Source: Ampullaceana balthica
Lineage: Eukaryota; Mollusca; Gastropoda; Lymnaeidae
DNA: 64,000 nucleotides
NCBI GenBank assembly: GCA_944989445.1
Contig: CALYLW010001376.1
Location: forward strand, 62,001-126,000
Direction: 5' to 3'
How positions within the stretch are numbered: the stretch's first letter is position 1; each line of letters opens with the position of its first letter. Both the position numbers and the translations under genes were made by a program. Positions 50,801 to 61,681 of this stretch are shown here, in pieces. The notes beneath the pieces were generated by a model. It had not been told where the DNA came from, ran no database searches, and saw only the letters and a program-made list of their open reading frames with translations.

Positions 50801-53800
50801 CATTGTGACTTAAATAAAAGCGTGTAAAAATAGCATCAACCATCCCAATTACGCAATCTACCGTTGAGCTCCACGTGTTCCAGGCGATGTGTCGAGGAAG
50901 TTCCCCGCAGGGTTATAACTGTGGAGAGTTTCATCACAGCGTGAAGCACGGGTGAATGGGGGGGGGGTGCGGGGTCGCCTTCAGACACTCTACTGGTGGC
51001 TGGTCCATCAAGCCGGGCTATTCAGATGTGTGCCCCCTTTTCAGACGGGGTGGGGACCGTGGTTAAGTCATTACTTCTGATTCATCCTACAAACAGCACA
51101 TGCTGTTGTCAAGGCACAACACCCATCCTCCAATATTTGGCCAATCATTGAACCGAAACAAGCCCACGTGACAGTCTAATAATAATAATAATTATGACGT
51201 GACAAACGACTCATTGTGAGTTCACTTTGTTGAGAGCGCATGGAAAATATCAATTATCAATACAACACAACCTTCATCTCATTTTGAATTTTCTTGACGT
51301 CACCATAGCCATCTTTTAATATTTACTGCACTTATATTTAGTGCACTCATCAATGTTCTCTGCTGTTCCTAAAGACATCTCGCCCGGGCGTGTTATTTGG
51401 CAATCAACACTATGAATATATTTTTTTAATACGATATGCCAAGAAACCGATAGGATACGCGCATCAGTTGGGGGGGGGGTCTTTTTGCGTCACGCTCATA
51501 TTTATTTCCAGTCAGAGGAAGACACACAGTTCAAAAATTCACTCTTCTTGTGATTTGGGAAGGTCGTGAGCTCATTATACGGTACCCCGGTTGGTGGGAC
51601 AGACAGATGTGTATCCCAGCAGATTTATGACCGACGCCGCGCAGAAATGAAGAATTATTGAGCAGCAAAGTTTGATGATGATAAAAAAAAATGTGTGTTT
51701 ACGGGAGTTACCAATTTTGAAAAAAAGAAATAAAATTTAAAAAAGACGCCTTGCAACTTTGCACAAGTTTACGATTTTGCAAACGGACCAGTGACGGTTA
51801 GACTAATTAGAGGGAACATTGCATGCCAGCCCGAGACGGAATGTCAGAGAATCAAAAGGACGATCACCAACAAAGTACTGACATATAATTGAATGGTTGG
51901 AGCAAGACCATCAATCTACGTCAGAATCAAATGTGATGTGCTGGGGGGCCTTACTGTTGGGCCAACTCAAGTCTTTTAACAGACAGCCCCACTGGGTTGG
52001 GTGGTGGTGGGATCCATTGTCCGGGTACCTTGTGTAACCAGCACTACTGACCATTAGCTGGACACGCGGAAAATTTAACAGTCCAGTGACCAATGCTCCC
52101 TTTAAGCTGCGCGGCCGCGCAGACACCTGACTGATGCCGCGCAGCAGTTTAGAACTACCGCGCAGTAAATTTTGTAAAAAAAAATATATATATATATATA
52201 TATTGCACAAAATATGTATGTTGAGCAACTTTGCACACGAGTTTTTTCTCTTTGCACACGGACAACGAACCTTAGAGGAAACATTGCCGGTGACGGCGAG
52301 ATGGCTTTAATAACCAGGGATGCCGCTGTGTAGAAGCGGTCGGAAAACCAAGAGAGTAGGTGGCTGTATCCAAAAGAGGTATATGGGAAGTCGGGAAAAC
52401 GAGGCTTGGTCGGGTGGCCAGACAAAAAAGTACTTCCGTGGCCGTGTACCAAGAGGAAAAAAAATGTGGCGTGGAGCGTGTTGGGGCTGCCAGCAATGCA
52501 AGAAAATTTTTCAATTTGACACATGAGAGAAATTCACACGTCCAAGTAATCTCTTGGACAATGAGCAATACTCTAACCCTGCAGTTCACAGTTTAGACAT
52601 ATAATTAATGTATGGACTGTTTGGATCGACCGTCTAATTATATCCGAATCAACACTTTTCTGATTTGTAGCGATACAAGCAAATGTCAAACAATACTGTC
52701 AATACAATTATTTTTTTGTAAATTCGACTTTGGTTTAAATTTAATTCACACAAGTTGGCTGCACAACACCATCGTTCCCATACTGTAATATAAGACTATA
52801 GACTTTATGAAGGAGATTTTGAGTTCGTCCTTGAATTATTTTACTATGTATAATTGTGTCCCTTCAAAGACGCAATTTCTTCATGAAAACATGAGCCAAC
52901 AAGCAGGGCTGTGTCAAAATTACGTTTTAAAACTGTTAAGGCATCTCTGACCATCCCATAACCAACATGCCCATGCCAAGTCGAACAGACCAGACAAGTC
53001 TCAACTCAGCCGGACACGGGCTAATGACCAGACGGTGTGTTTTTGTGAGGGGGGAGATGAGAGGCCGGGGTGGGGGGCTGCAGGGGGCTACTGACCGTCC
53101 ATTGGATCAGCATCCCGCGGGTATCTCTTCAGACCCAGGACACCGTGACCGCTCTGTTTGACAACAATCATCCAGAAATATCGTGGGTGGGGCAAGGAGA
53201 CATTGACAAGAGAGATAATTGTTTGGTAACCTTGAGGTTTAAGGATTTATTGCCCCCCTCCCACTCCCCCGTGTTCAAATGACGGTTCACGTGAAACACC
53301 CCCCCCCCAGTGTCCAAACTCTCAAAACCGATGTTGTACGCAAATAAAAAACGTGTGTTACGCCAAAGAGTTATAAATATCCATTCACACGAAGAAGCCG
53401 AAAGAAGCTGTCAAATTAACTTTGAAACTTCAACACAGCGAAGATGACGTAATACGACGGAAATATTTTCATAAAAAATGTGTCAATAAAATGATTTAAC
53501 TTGCCAATCAAACCGCACCTGTTCCATTGCTAATTTGAAAACCGCTTTGATATCCCTCCCCTCCCTCACCCACCCCACCAGCACTTAGCTCACAGATTCT
53601 CTTGTTGATGAAAAGTGCCACTCTGCTAAATGATTACCGTACTGTTTAATCTCCGAGAGACTAAGAGAAAACGTATTCCCGCGAGGTATTTCCCCGATAT
53701 GACGTCACCAACATCCAAAGCCGAGCCGGTGGACGTGTTGCACAAACAACACTCGGGGACCTAGTGTTTGAGAAACAAATTACGGTCTCACGTGGTCAAG

Positions 53801-56800
53801 ACCCCGAGATCGCCAACCATCTACTAGTATCTAAAGCCGGCTGTTGCCCCAAGCGGTCCAACGCAAACACGCTCATCGAAATCCTAATGGTTTTATCAGA
53901 AAACAAAGTGTGGAGGTGGGGGGGCTCTCCATCTTGTTGATGGGGAAATACACACATGACATCACAGAAAGTGGTGAAGGCCATTGAGGTGGCGAGAAAG
54001 TCCCAACAATACGAGCTTTGTCCAAGCCAGGATGAGGAGACGCCTCTAGTGCCTCTAGACCTCCATACCCCAAGGAACGGGTAATGCGCGAGTAAAGGGC
54101 ACGCTGCAATCCTCAGCTACAACTACAACATGCCCCGGCTAAACGGTTACAGTGTACTCGTGTGAGACAAGGGTGTACAATCCTATTTCACATCACAAAC
54201 CACACGGACCGACAAACGGTTACCGACTTTCTATAGCATTACCGATAATTAAATATATGTTGTTAAAAGAGGGTCTGTACTGTGTACTAGAGGCCTGACA
54301 AGACGTCACAGAACAACGAACGTTTGGGAATCAAGTTCAAAAGGCCTATACATTATACATACCCTGGAATAACAACATATATCTAATTATATAAAAGCCT
54401 GATTGCAGTCTCACTCATATTTTGTTTATCATTACCGACCAAGGCTTAGCGATTACAAAATACTCAAGAGAAATACGCATTGAATAGGTTACAAGGGAGC
54501 AAGGGAATTACAACGGAGCTTTAAAAAAAATAATTGCAGTGGAGCACTCCAAAAGCTGGTTCAACAATGAGCAACGCCACAATCACGACAGAGCCCCGTT
54601 TGCATGTGTACAGAATATTGTACGCACAATTTTGACGGTTTTCTCGATTAGGAGTAATTGTCGTAATTAGTATTAGGCACCAGACATTTTTACATAATAT
54701 TTCGTTCTTCGTTGAAAGGGACGTGACTCTTCAAATTTTAACGAACAAGGTTTAACAATCATTACCTCCCTTCATTCCAAACACTCCACGGGTCATTGAT
54801 GGCTTGACTATGACAGGGATGCTAAAACTAAAACAGTAATTATCGACATCAGATCTAGTAATACATGAGATACTTGAGATAGCTGCAAACTATGAATATA
54901 AGAGCCAAACGAGACCACCTCGAATTAATATCCTTACATGAAGTCATGAGATGCCTCTTTTCTAAAAGTGGCTGCCCCATGATATGCCTCTTTTCTAAAT
55001 GTGGCTTCACAATGAGATGCCTCTTATCTAAATGTAGCTGCGCAATGAGATGCCTCTTATCTAAATGTGGCCGTCTGATGAGATGCCTCTTATCTAAATG
55101 TAGCTGCGCAATGAGATGCCTCTTATCTAAATGTGGCCGTCTGATGAGATGCCTCTTATCTAAATGTAGCTGCGCAATGAGATGCCTCTTATCTAAATGT
55201 GGCCGTCTGATGAGATGCCTCTTATCTAAATGTAGCTGCGCAATGAGATGCCTCTTATCTAAATGTGGCCGTCTGATGAGATGCCTCTTATCTAAATGTG
55301 GCTTCACAATGAGATGCCTCTTATCTAAATGTAGCTGCGCAATGAGATGCCTCTTATCTAAATGTAGCTGCGCAATGAGATGCCTCTTATCTAAATGTAG
55401 CTGCGCAATGAGATGGATCTAATTTCAGTGTTGCTGCGTAAAGAAGTGGCGGGTTGGATAAAATTTTGAAATCAACTCTAACTTTTGAACATTTTAAGTT
55501 ATTTGTTTTCACCACATCACATTTTTGGGCCCTCCCAAAACAACAAAAGGGGAGTGACAGGTTCCAGGACGGCAGCAATTGGGGAATGTGGGTGAACACT
55601 GACTTAGAGCGTTCCCCTTTCAAGTCAGTGACATGGTGAGAAACCATTCAAAGAGAAGATAGGGAAACCTGGTGTCCTGATCACATTTCATCCCCGAGAT
55701 ATCTACATAGGACACAAAGAGAACAGGCAGTGATTAAAAGATGAGCTAAAAGCAATGTTCCATTTAAGCTGCGAGACCGTAGAGATATCTGACAGATGCT
55801 GCACAGCAGTTCAGAATTACAGCGCAGTAACTTTTGATAAGGATAACATAATATCTGTGTTCGAGGGGTTGTAAAAATTATCACAAAAAATGGATGCTGT
55901 GCAACTATGTAAACTGGTTTTTTTTAAATAAATATTTTTCTCACTGGCCAATGAACTTTAGAGGGAACATTGGCTACAAGATTACTCAAGTAAAGACCAA
56001 AAGGCACGTAAAGACTTCATTTATAAAAATGTTCATAGGTGGCAACCATGAAGCAACTTGTACTGCAATCATCACAACCAAACTTTTTTTTTGCTTGAAC
56101 TTTAAACTAGAATTGAAAATAAATGGGTTTTTTCCTCAGGTAAAGGAGTCAATTCTATGGGAGCTTAGCATGGTAGGCTTCAAACATCAAGAAAAACATA
56201 CACCAGACCAGGCTCAGTGCCATGCTGATCTACCAGACGCATTGTTCTGTGACTAGGCGACTGAGTCAATAAACACAAGAAGGGAAGACTTACTTTTCAC
56301 AACCTTTCTGCAATATTGGCTAAAAATTTAGATTTTATTTAGAGTATCGGGGAGGGAGGGGGCTGACGTAGATGCCAAAGGAAAGCCTAAAATTTCAATA
56401 TGAAAAAGTTTAAATCATATAAAATATTATTCACTACGAGCAACAAAGCCCGTCCAAGGACGTTCCGCCACCCTTCGGTGGCATGTTGTAACTACCCTCC
56501 AACAGCCGTCTCGACCGGCATTACATGTGCATGGCGTCAAAAATACTATTCATTATAGTTAAAATAAATCACTTGTAAAAACAGCACTTTTTGCTATAAA
56601 TCCCAACGCACATAACTCAAAATAAAATCTTGGAAGAAATACTGCACAAAAAATAACTTGTTATGAACGTCCGCGTGAATGGCGAAAATGTGTTCAATAT
56701 GATTGGGTGTAGGAGTCATATGTGTTTGAGAGACCAATCGCAATAGATGACCGGACAGAAACTTGCCTTTTATTATATAGGAGGATACTTGTAGCAACTT

Positions 56801-59800
56801 TCTACAAATCAAATTGATTGGTCTAATTGGTCAAAGTGAGATTTTAAAGTGACAACATGAATGGTATTTATATTATAGAAACAAAACAAAGTACCAAATA
56901 GAACACCTGGAACCAAAATGACATTTAAATGTATTTTCTCCAAATGCAAATAAATTTCAGACAAATCGACAAACCTAGTTTTAAAAGTTTCATTACGTCA
57001 ACGACTATCACAATAATGTTAAAATGTCATTAATTGAGAAATACCATAATATTTTATTTGGTTCTGTTGTTTCACTACATAAAGTACAGGCGCAGAGCTT
57101 CTCAAAATATCAGTCAACATGTTTATCAGTTACTAAACTACTTCTTCTTTGTTCTCAATTTGAGTATTGCGTGCCGACGAGTTTTGCGCCAATTGGCCCG
57201 TGGTCTCCGACTTCAGCCTGCTGTATTTTCTGGATGTGCTTCCATAGCCTTTGGTCAGCCAAGACCATCTGCAAGGCAGCAGTAGATTTTGACAAGTGAT
57301 GCAGCGTTCACGTGCCCCGGCTATAAGGGTTCCACGCATTACCCAGCCGCCTTTTATTTTCCCTAACTATGCGTTAGGTACCCACTCGAAGCTGGGTGGA
57401 CTCGGGGACGCCCTAGGCCCCGGGAACAAATCCATGGCTTCCCATGGATTTGAACCCGTGACCATCGGCACGCCGGTCGAGCGCGCTGCCACTCGACCAC
57501 CGTATCCCCAGTTACTAAACAATAAATGAGAAAAACTGAATGAGATTGAAGAATAAAATTGGGCACGACTCCATGCAGCATATGGAGGGAAAAAAGAAAT
57601 TAAAATATAAAACAAAATCACATGAAGGGAAAAAAAATTAGGGGGGTGGGATGGGGAAGAGAAAGAGTTTTTTTTAAAATTGGAACTGTTTAAGACCTTA
57701 CCTGTATTCTATAATGTCTGTTGCTCTGGGATCTGTTTGTTTGTCTTACAATTGTCTGATTTTCATTCTAGGAAAGAAGAAAAAAAAAGTATCAATTAAA
57801 AGCAATTCTTAACTTTAAAAAATTTTTTTTTAAATCTGCTAATCTTAAAGAGAGGAGATAGTAACACCTCGGGGAAAGGAGTGCGGCATTGAAGAAAAAT
57901 GTGGTTTAAGTGTTTCAGGGCAAGTCTGGTCAGCGGCTAACATGACATCAACTTTTTTCAGTTCTATAAATATCCACAGATAACAGCCTCAAGAGTCAAC
58001 CACGGCCACCACAAGCAACCCCCCCATACCACCAAAACTATCACAGCCCCCCCCCCATCAAATGGGAGGCCCCTCCCCATCACTATCTGAAGCAGCCAAG
58101 TACTTGACATAACAGTACAAAGACAATGCACCTGAACGAATCATCATTTCAAGGGATAACAGAAACCTGTTCTGGCACATACTAATAATTATCAGTCTGC
58201 TGCTGTTTATCTCCAATTCAGAGACTTGACACCCAAAACAAGTCTTGACAAATCATTGATCGATCCTTCAGTGCCAACAATGTATTTTGTTTTTCAGTTT
58301 TATTTGATTTTATCAACACACCCCTTATTTCTTACAAAAATACATTGTGGCTAACCACTGGGGGAAAAACAAATGGGCCTTTTATATTCTGACAAAATTT
58401 AAGGTCTCTTTGTCTTAAACAAAGTCAAACTAGTATAAATTAAAATGTTTAATATTTTTAAATTTTTTAGGACGGAGCCAACTCACAATTGTTTCCAATT
58501 CTTGCCCATCCACAGTCCTCCTTCGTTTTGATCCAGAATATGATACATCATCGTCATTCTCTAGTGACCTTGACCTCAAAGAATGCCTCTGCCTAAAGGA
58601 AAATAAGGAATCATGAGAGCTACAATTGAGAATACTGCAGGACTTCAAGTTTGAGAGCTCGCAAAAAGCCTTGCACTCAGAATTAATATGGTGGTACACA
58701 AGGTCACAAATACTTTAGGTCATTAACAATTTGAGTTACGAACAACAACTTCAAAATTTTTTAATATTTGGCAAAGAACTGTTCTTTGGTTATGAACCAA
58801 GACGAGAGAGAGAGAACAAGGCCTCATGTTCAAGACCAAGGATCGCATACAGTACAAACAAAAACCATGCAGCACATGTACTAGCATCGCTAGCCTAATT
58901 TTTCATGCATGTGCAGCATCGGTTTCATTGGCCTTTCAACTACCATATGAGCCATAATATGAGAGTATGATTTTTTCACAGCAAAACTGTATTGAAATAT
59001 GATTGTATTCGTTTCATTGATTTAAATTTTAAATGTTTACGCTCATGAATGATTGGTGTACAAACAGAGATCTGGAACATATGATGTTCAAAACCTTAGG
59101 TACAACATAATTTAAATGCTACCAATTTATCAATTAGACTTTTCAAAGAAATTTTAAAAAATGATATACAATACAATGGCGATGGACACATATTTATTAT
59201 GGACTAAGATTCCAGACATAAATGCTGAGAATTAACTTTTTATTGAAGCAGAACATGTTTAGTTCATTTGCTTGATACACTTAATACTAAAAGTTAAAAA
59301 ATAATTTTTAGTGAGAAGGTCATGGCTCTTATATGACCAGTGGCCGTGGAAAAGAAATGCACCTCATCATTTTATAAGTGAAACTAAAAAAAACCATTTA
59401 CCACAAAACTGAGACTGCAGTTTAGGTTATAATGGAACATTTTTAGGAGATTCAACATTAAAATCAGCAATTCAAGGGCCACTGAATGTGGGTAACATAA
59501 TTGCACTGCAAAAATTAGATACTTTGTAGCTTTTACAGGCATTTTTTAAAAACTATAAATCAAAACATTATAATTGAAAGATCCATAGAAAATATGCTTA
59601 TTAAACATGGAAATAGAAAAAAATGCTAATATTATATATATATATAATCTATTAGCCCAAGAGTTAGCGTAGCGAGCTATAACTATAATAATGGTAGCAC
59701 ATTTTTTATTACCAACAAGGTTTTAATTTTATCTCAATGTAAATATAATAAATTATGCATATAGCCTATTATAGAATTACACCAAGTCAATAATATGTAT

Positions 59801-60460
59801 GAATAATACAATAAAATCACCAATTAATAATTGATAAATAATTTTAGGAACCCTGAGGCCGACTGAGCACAATTTGGATAGTGGATATGAACAACAAACA
59901 ATGAAATGATAATGATAATAATGATGCTAGGCCAATACAACTAAAAACTCAATTCAATTATATTACAGTACATACTTAAGGCTAAACCTAAAATAAAAAC
60001 TAATGATAATTAAGATTGGCATTGTGAGGTAAGTTATTCAGTATTATTCAGCTAATGACAACATAATTTCACTACACAAGCAGGCACTCAATATCTGAAT
60101 CCAAAATTAACATGTCTCTGTACTACTACAACTAAAAAATAAATAATAATGAACACATTTCCTTTATGAAGTTAAATAGGCTCAAATTGTTTTTTATTAT
60201 TATTTTTGTTAAATTTTACTAGATACCCAGGCATTTTGCTTTGACTTTGTAAAAATCAATTTCAATCTGTTGCTCAAGTCTCAAACTCTAGTCTAGTCCA
60301 TCACGATGACCATGTGGACAATACAAGATGCCACAATTAGAATGATTCATGTCTTGTCCCACTTAACTTAATTAACCCTCTTTCAAATGTAATAATATTG
60401 CAAAAATCATAATTTCTAACATTATAATTATAAGAAATAAGCATACCCTTTTCTTGACAT
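44703..60460 (-). CDS. CCNE: Cyclin E gene, 12 coding exons
   Basis: Regulatory subunit of CDK2 that drives G1/S entry, nuclear. Coding exons in transcript order: 60460-60447, 58592-58487, 57767-57702, 49460-49160, 47760-47601, 47467-47332, 46865-46719, 46575-46480, 46011-45865, 45620-45509, 45201-45044, 44855-44703. All phases fit, giving 1596 nt (531 residues). Residues ~215-350 are the N-terminal cyclin box ([14 protein letters not shown] where vertebrates have [34 protein letters not shown]). Residues ~355-470 are the C-terminal fold ([32 protein letters not shown]). The acidic stretch SDSDDDD lies N-terminal to the box. A second ATG (49460, residue 63) preceded by an in-frame stop could start a 469-residue form. 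Family call is secure. Confidence 0.96.
45044..45201 (-). CDS. CCNE: Cyclin E exon K
   Basis: Acceptor actttag|GATTTA, donor CTG|GTGAGT. Reads [20 protein letters not shown] and [14 protein letters not shown]. Confidence 0.95.
45509..45620 (-). CDS. CCNE: Cyclin E exon J
   Basis: Acceptor ctccttccag|TTGTGT, donor TCGG|GTAAGT. Reads [38 protein letters not shown]. The start was chosen because it keeps the family spacing QIxxLxDLxxxDVG; an upstream in-frame extension would add 18 unaligned residues. Confidence 0.93.
45865..46011 (-). CDS. CCNE: Cyclin E exon I
   Basis: Acceptor gtttgacag|GGTTTA, donor AGA|GTGAGT. Reads [20 protein letters not shown] and [16 protein letters not shown]. Confidence 0.95.
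46065..46445 (-). mobile_element. tRNA-derived SINE (type 2), tail duplicated
   Basis: Minus-strand head (ggcatgcgctctctcggctg, accggg-type body, ttcgaatctcc) lies near 46380-46440. The tail (agcatctgtagaaataaaac) appears twice in a ~75-bp duplication at 46065-46185. In the cyclin E intron between exons I and H. Confidence 0.82.
46480..46575 (-). CDS. CCNE: Cyclin E exon H
   Basis: Acceptor ttctttag|GAAATC, donor AAA|GTAAGT. Reads [18 protein letters not shown] and [13 protein letters not shown]; 32 codons, phase 0 at both ends. Confidence 0.96.
46719..46865 (-). CDS. CCNE: Cyclin E exon G
   Basis: Acceptor ccgtcag|GTCTGT, donor GAG|GTTGGT. Reads [29 protein letters not shown], and [14 protein letters not shown], the heart of the cyclin box. 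Confidence 0.96.
47039..47064. repeat. (TA)n microsatellite
   Basis: Uninterrupted ta/at run. Confidence 0.95.
47070..47303 (-). mobile_element. tRNA-like SINE of a second family
   Basis: On the minus strand: gatgagatagcgaaatcaat + agtgcgctcgcctcac, then gggatctagccc (B-box-like), then ggcgccgccaaggtctacca. Ends at the TA run. Confidence 0.5.
47332..47467 (-). CDS. CCNE: Cyclin E exon F (cyclin box start)
   Basis: Acceptor atcaacag|CTGGGC, donor GAG|GTTTGT. Reads [35 protein letters not shown]. The hydrophobic-patch helix has MRSIL. Confidence 0.95.
47601..47760 (-). CDS. CCNE: Cyclin E exon E
   Basis: Acceptor ggctttag|AAGCGA, donor CAA|GTAAGT. Reads [17 protein letters not shown] and [15 protein letters not shown] just before NWA is the family pattern. 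Confidence 0.88.
47833..48030 (-). mobile_element. tRNA-derived SINE of a third family
   Basis: Minus strand: ggtggtctagcattagcgcg + ctggactgccgaactgagac, body, then cttgcgccatagtccgtcat + ggactggaaaggggg and attatt tail. Its 3' end matches 6440-6540. Confidence 0.7.
48445..48615 (-). mobile_element. SINE fragment (tail half)
   Basis: Minus strand carries ggcggctgggtaatgcgtgg, aacgctgcatcacttgccaa and aagagcgtctgtatagataa; the tRNA head is missing. Confidence 0.85.
48775..49035 (+). mobile_element. tRNA-derived SINE (type 1), intact head
   Basis: ggggtggtcgagtggcagcg, gtcacgggttcgaatcccgg, full body and tail ending tatagataagacaagataag. The internal spacer after the tRNA head is shortened compared with 7225-7510. 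Confidence 0.92.
49160..49460 (-). CDS. CCNE: Cyclin E exon D (acidic N-terminal region, internal ATG)
   Basis: Begins ATGAAGAAAACG, reading [19 protein letters not shown], then [13 protein letters not shown] and [12 protein letters not shown], ending [12 protein letters not shown]. Donor GCAG|GTTTCC. AG lies directly before the ATG, in the phase needed by exon C, and a TGA is in frame 30 nt upstream. The exon can therefore act as a spliced internal exon or a first exon. Confidence 0.8.
49461..50374. other. Region upstream of cyclin E exon D; possible internal promoter
   Basis: Less AT-rich than the introns around it. Contains TTCCCGCC (49892-49899), an E2F-like site about 430 bp upstream of the internal ATG. 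No other gene recognised. Confidence 0.35.
50375..50840 (+). repeat. Dispersed repeat family member (longest copy)
   Basis: Blocks gttatgtctcatatataagg, ggtacattcgatcgatctga, ccatcagaagtggtataatt and atggatacaacatacaaaca are each shared with 19265, 21155 or 22970. Probably a transposon; class unknown. Confidence 0.65.
50841..51629. other. Cyclin E intron, nothing recognised
   Basis: Mixed composition; short g-runs and an (aat)n stretch near 51179. No element boundary defined. Confidence 0.4.
51630..51821 (+). mobile_element. CAATGTTCC-family MITE, 5' end lost
   Basis: accgacgccgcgcagaaatg, ttgcaactttgcacaagttt, then attagagggaacattg at 51806-51821, the right terminus of the family. The left terminus is not found. 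Confidence 0.7.
52091..52286. mobile_element. hAT-like MITE (CAATGTTCC family) with 8-bp duplication
   Basis: Left CAATGCTCCCTTTAAG, right CTTAGAGGAAACATTG. Flanks ccagtgac and ccggtgac agree at 7 of 8 positions. Contains a (ta)n run. Confidence 0.88.
52295..54942. other. Cyclin E large intron, no gene recognised
   Basis: Several short open frames on both strands lack domains. TTCCCGCGA at 53676-53684 is another E2F-like site. A shared transposon-like motif aaaagcctgattgcagtctc lies near 54394. Confidence 0.4.
54943..55415. repeat. 33-bp minisatellite with 66-bp higher-order structure
   Basis: About 14 units of gatgcctcttatctaaatgt + 13 bp. Units alternate regularly between agctgcgcaatga and ggccgtctgatga endings for about five dimers, flanked by simpler units. 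Confidence 0.96.
55753..55972. mobile_element. hAT-like MITE (CAATGTTCC family) with 8-bp duplication
   Basis: Left CAATGTTCCATTTAAG, right CTTTAGAGGGAACATTG. Flanks gctaaaag and gctacaag agree at 7 of 8. Confidence 0.88.
55981..57292. other. Cyclin E intron, nothing firm recognised
   Basis: AT-rich. A stretch at 57175-57290 of higher G+C may be part of another dispersed element next to the SINE, unassigned. Confidence 0.4.
57293..57508 (-). mobile_element. tRNA-derived SINE (type 1), 3' tail lost
   Basis: Minus strand: gatacggtggtcgagtggca, gtcacgggttcaaatcc, ggcggctgggtaatgcgtgg, cacgtgaacgctgcatcac. Tail after cacttg is replaced by unrelated sequence. Confidence 0.87.
57702..57767 (-). 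CDS. CCNE: Cyclin E exon C
   Basis: Acceptor tttcctag|AATGAA, donor CAG|GTAAGG. Twenty-two codons ([20 protein letters not shown]) in phase 0 at both ends, so it can be skipped or included without changing the frame. Confidence 0.6.
57768..58486. other. Cyclin E intron, nothing recognised
   Basis: C-runs near 58020-58060; no element boundaries. Confidence 0.45.
58487..58592 (-). CDS. CCNE: Cyclin E exon B
   Basis: Acceptor cctttag|GCAGAG, donor ATT|GTGAGT. Reads [20 protein letters not shown] and [19 protein letters not shown] could serve as nuclear localisation signal. Basic N-terminal segments are usual in cyclin E. Confidence 0.7.
58593..60446. other. Cyclin E intron 1, AT-rich
   Basis: No element or exon recognised. 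A short (ta)n run near 59635. Confidence 0.45.
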
Positions 60461-60499
60461 TTTGTTTCTACTTTGGGAAGTAAGTGTCCTCACTCCACA
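60447..60499 (-). CDS. CCNE: Cyclin E exon A (distal start)
   Basis: Strong acceptor (ccattccatttcag|TGTGG), then 5' UTR and aacaaaATGTC; ATG at 60460-60458, MSRKG split codon; donor GG|GTATGC. The MSR-basic start resembles other cyclin E N-termini. An untranslated upstream exon is implied by the acceptor. Only 14 nt are coding, so this rests on phase and context. Confidence 0.6.
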
Positions 60500-60990
60500 C
60501 TGAAATGGAATGGAAGAAAAATCAGCTGAGTTGTCTCTGACTAGACCGGGTCATTCATTCATTCTTAACCTAATTTCATAAAAAATAAACGTTTTTGTAT
60601 CGAAAGATTTTAATTTTAAAATCAATCTTGAATCTGAAAATGGTAAAACATATGCGTTTTGAATGCCGAAAAATTATTATGTAGATCGCCTACACATCGA
60701 AGTTTTCTTTTTTTAACCCAAAATCTCACGACCTGTCGGACTAGCTTAGTCTGCATCGCGTTATCCATCATTTACGTCACTGCTTAGTACATAATAGAAT
60801 TCTTCTGTGATCTTGAAATTTTATTGAACAAACCTTTCTATACAATTATAATTGCACGAAAAAGAAATCCTTAACCATATTGCACAATCGTTCCGAAATC
60901 TTACTGTCTTGGTTATGACTAGCAGAAAACCGCCGCACTTTACCGCCGAATACCTTCACAAAGCTGAAGCTTCCTTTCCTATCATCTCAG

Positions 60991-61260
60991 TCCCGCCAAA
61001 TCGGGGTCACCATAAAACAATATTAACTGAATTGTTTTATTTTATATTTATATTATTGAATAACGAAGCTTTATTTCTATGCAGTTTATACCTAAATTCA
61101 ATTAAATAAAACCATAAAATTGCTCTAATATGAAAATTCCATCTGGATCTTTCAACGTGTCAAGGGTTAGACAATGCTTTATCAGCAGAATGTCATCGGA
61201 TCGCGGGAAGAACGGTAAAAAAGTAAGATTTCCGAGGTCAGCCGAAATACAGGGCGCGAA
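60991..61260 (-). promoter_or_regulatory. Cluster of three E2F-like sites upstream of cyclin E
   Basis: Read on the minus strand: TTTGGCGGGA at 61000-60991, TTCCCGCGA at 61209-61201, and TTCGCGCCC at 61260-61252. All fit the E2F core TTTSSCGC allowing one change. Cyclin E is a well-known E2F target in animals, and these sites lie 0.5-0.8 kb upstream of the distal ATG, before the implied untranslated exon. Confidence 0.5.
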
Positions 61261-61681
61261 TACGTAAATTTTACAAAAACATTCTTGTTTTAAGTCATCA
61301 ATTTCTAAAAATTATCTTCAAACAAATACTTAAAACAGAGTTTACATGTGTCTAAGCATTGTTAGTAGGTCGCACGTGGAACAGATCAATTGTAAACAAA
61401 CGTTTGTCAGGAACCGCTGTAGCATTTAAGTTCGTTATAGACCATCAATTTTAACAACCTGATACACCATTCGATAGCTATTACCTTGAGGTTTCATAAT
61501 ATCACATAAAATTCATTAAGCGGTATCTAAATTTTTGAATATTAAGTTAAAATCATGAGGTAAACTCCAATGTAGACATTTAATCAAAATACACATTTTT
61601 TCCATCATTGCGCATGTCTAGGATTTTAAACTATTGTGATTGGCCCAACGCAGACACGCCTCCTTGTTTATATCAACAACA

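Noticed and set aside
52102..52596. Cluster of overlapping short ORFs on both strands
   Set aside because: No domain and no splice-supported extension; partly overlaps a MITE. Regarded as chance frames in a cyclin E intron.
57024..57285. Overlapping ORFs of 83 and 91 codons
   Set aside because: Run into a SINE; no domain, and both frames are open over a short stretch only.
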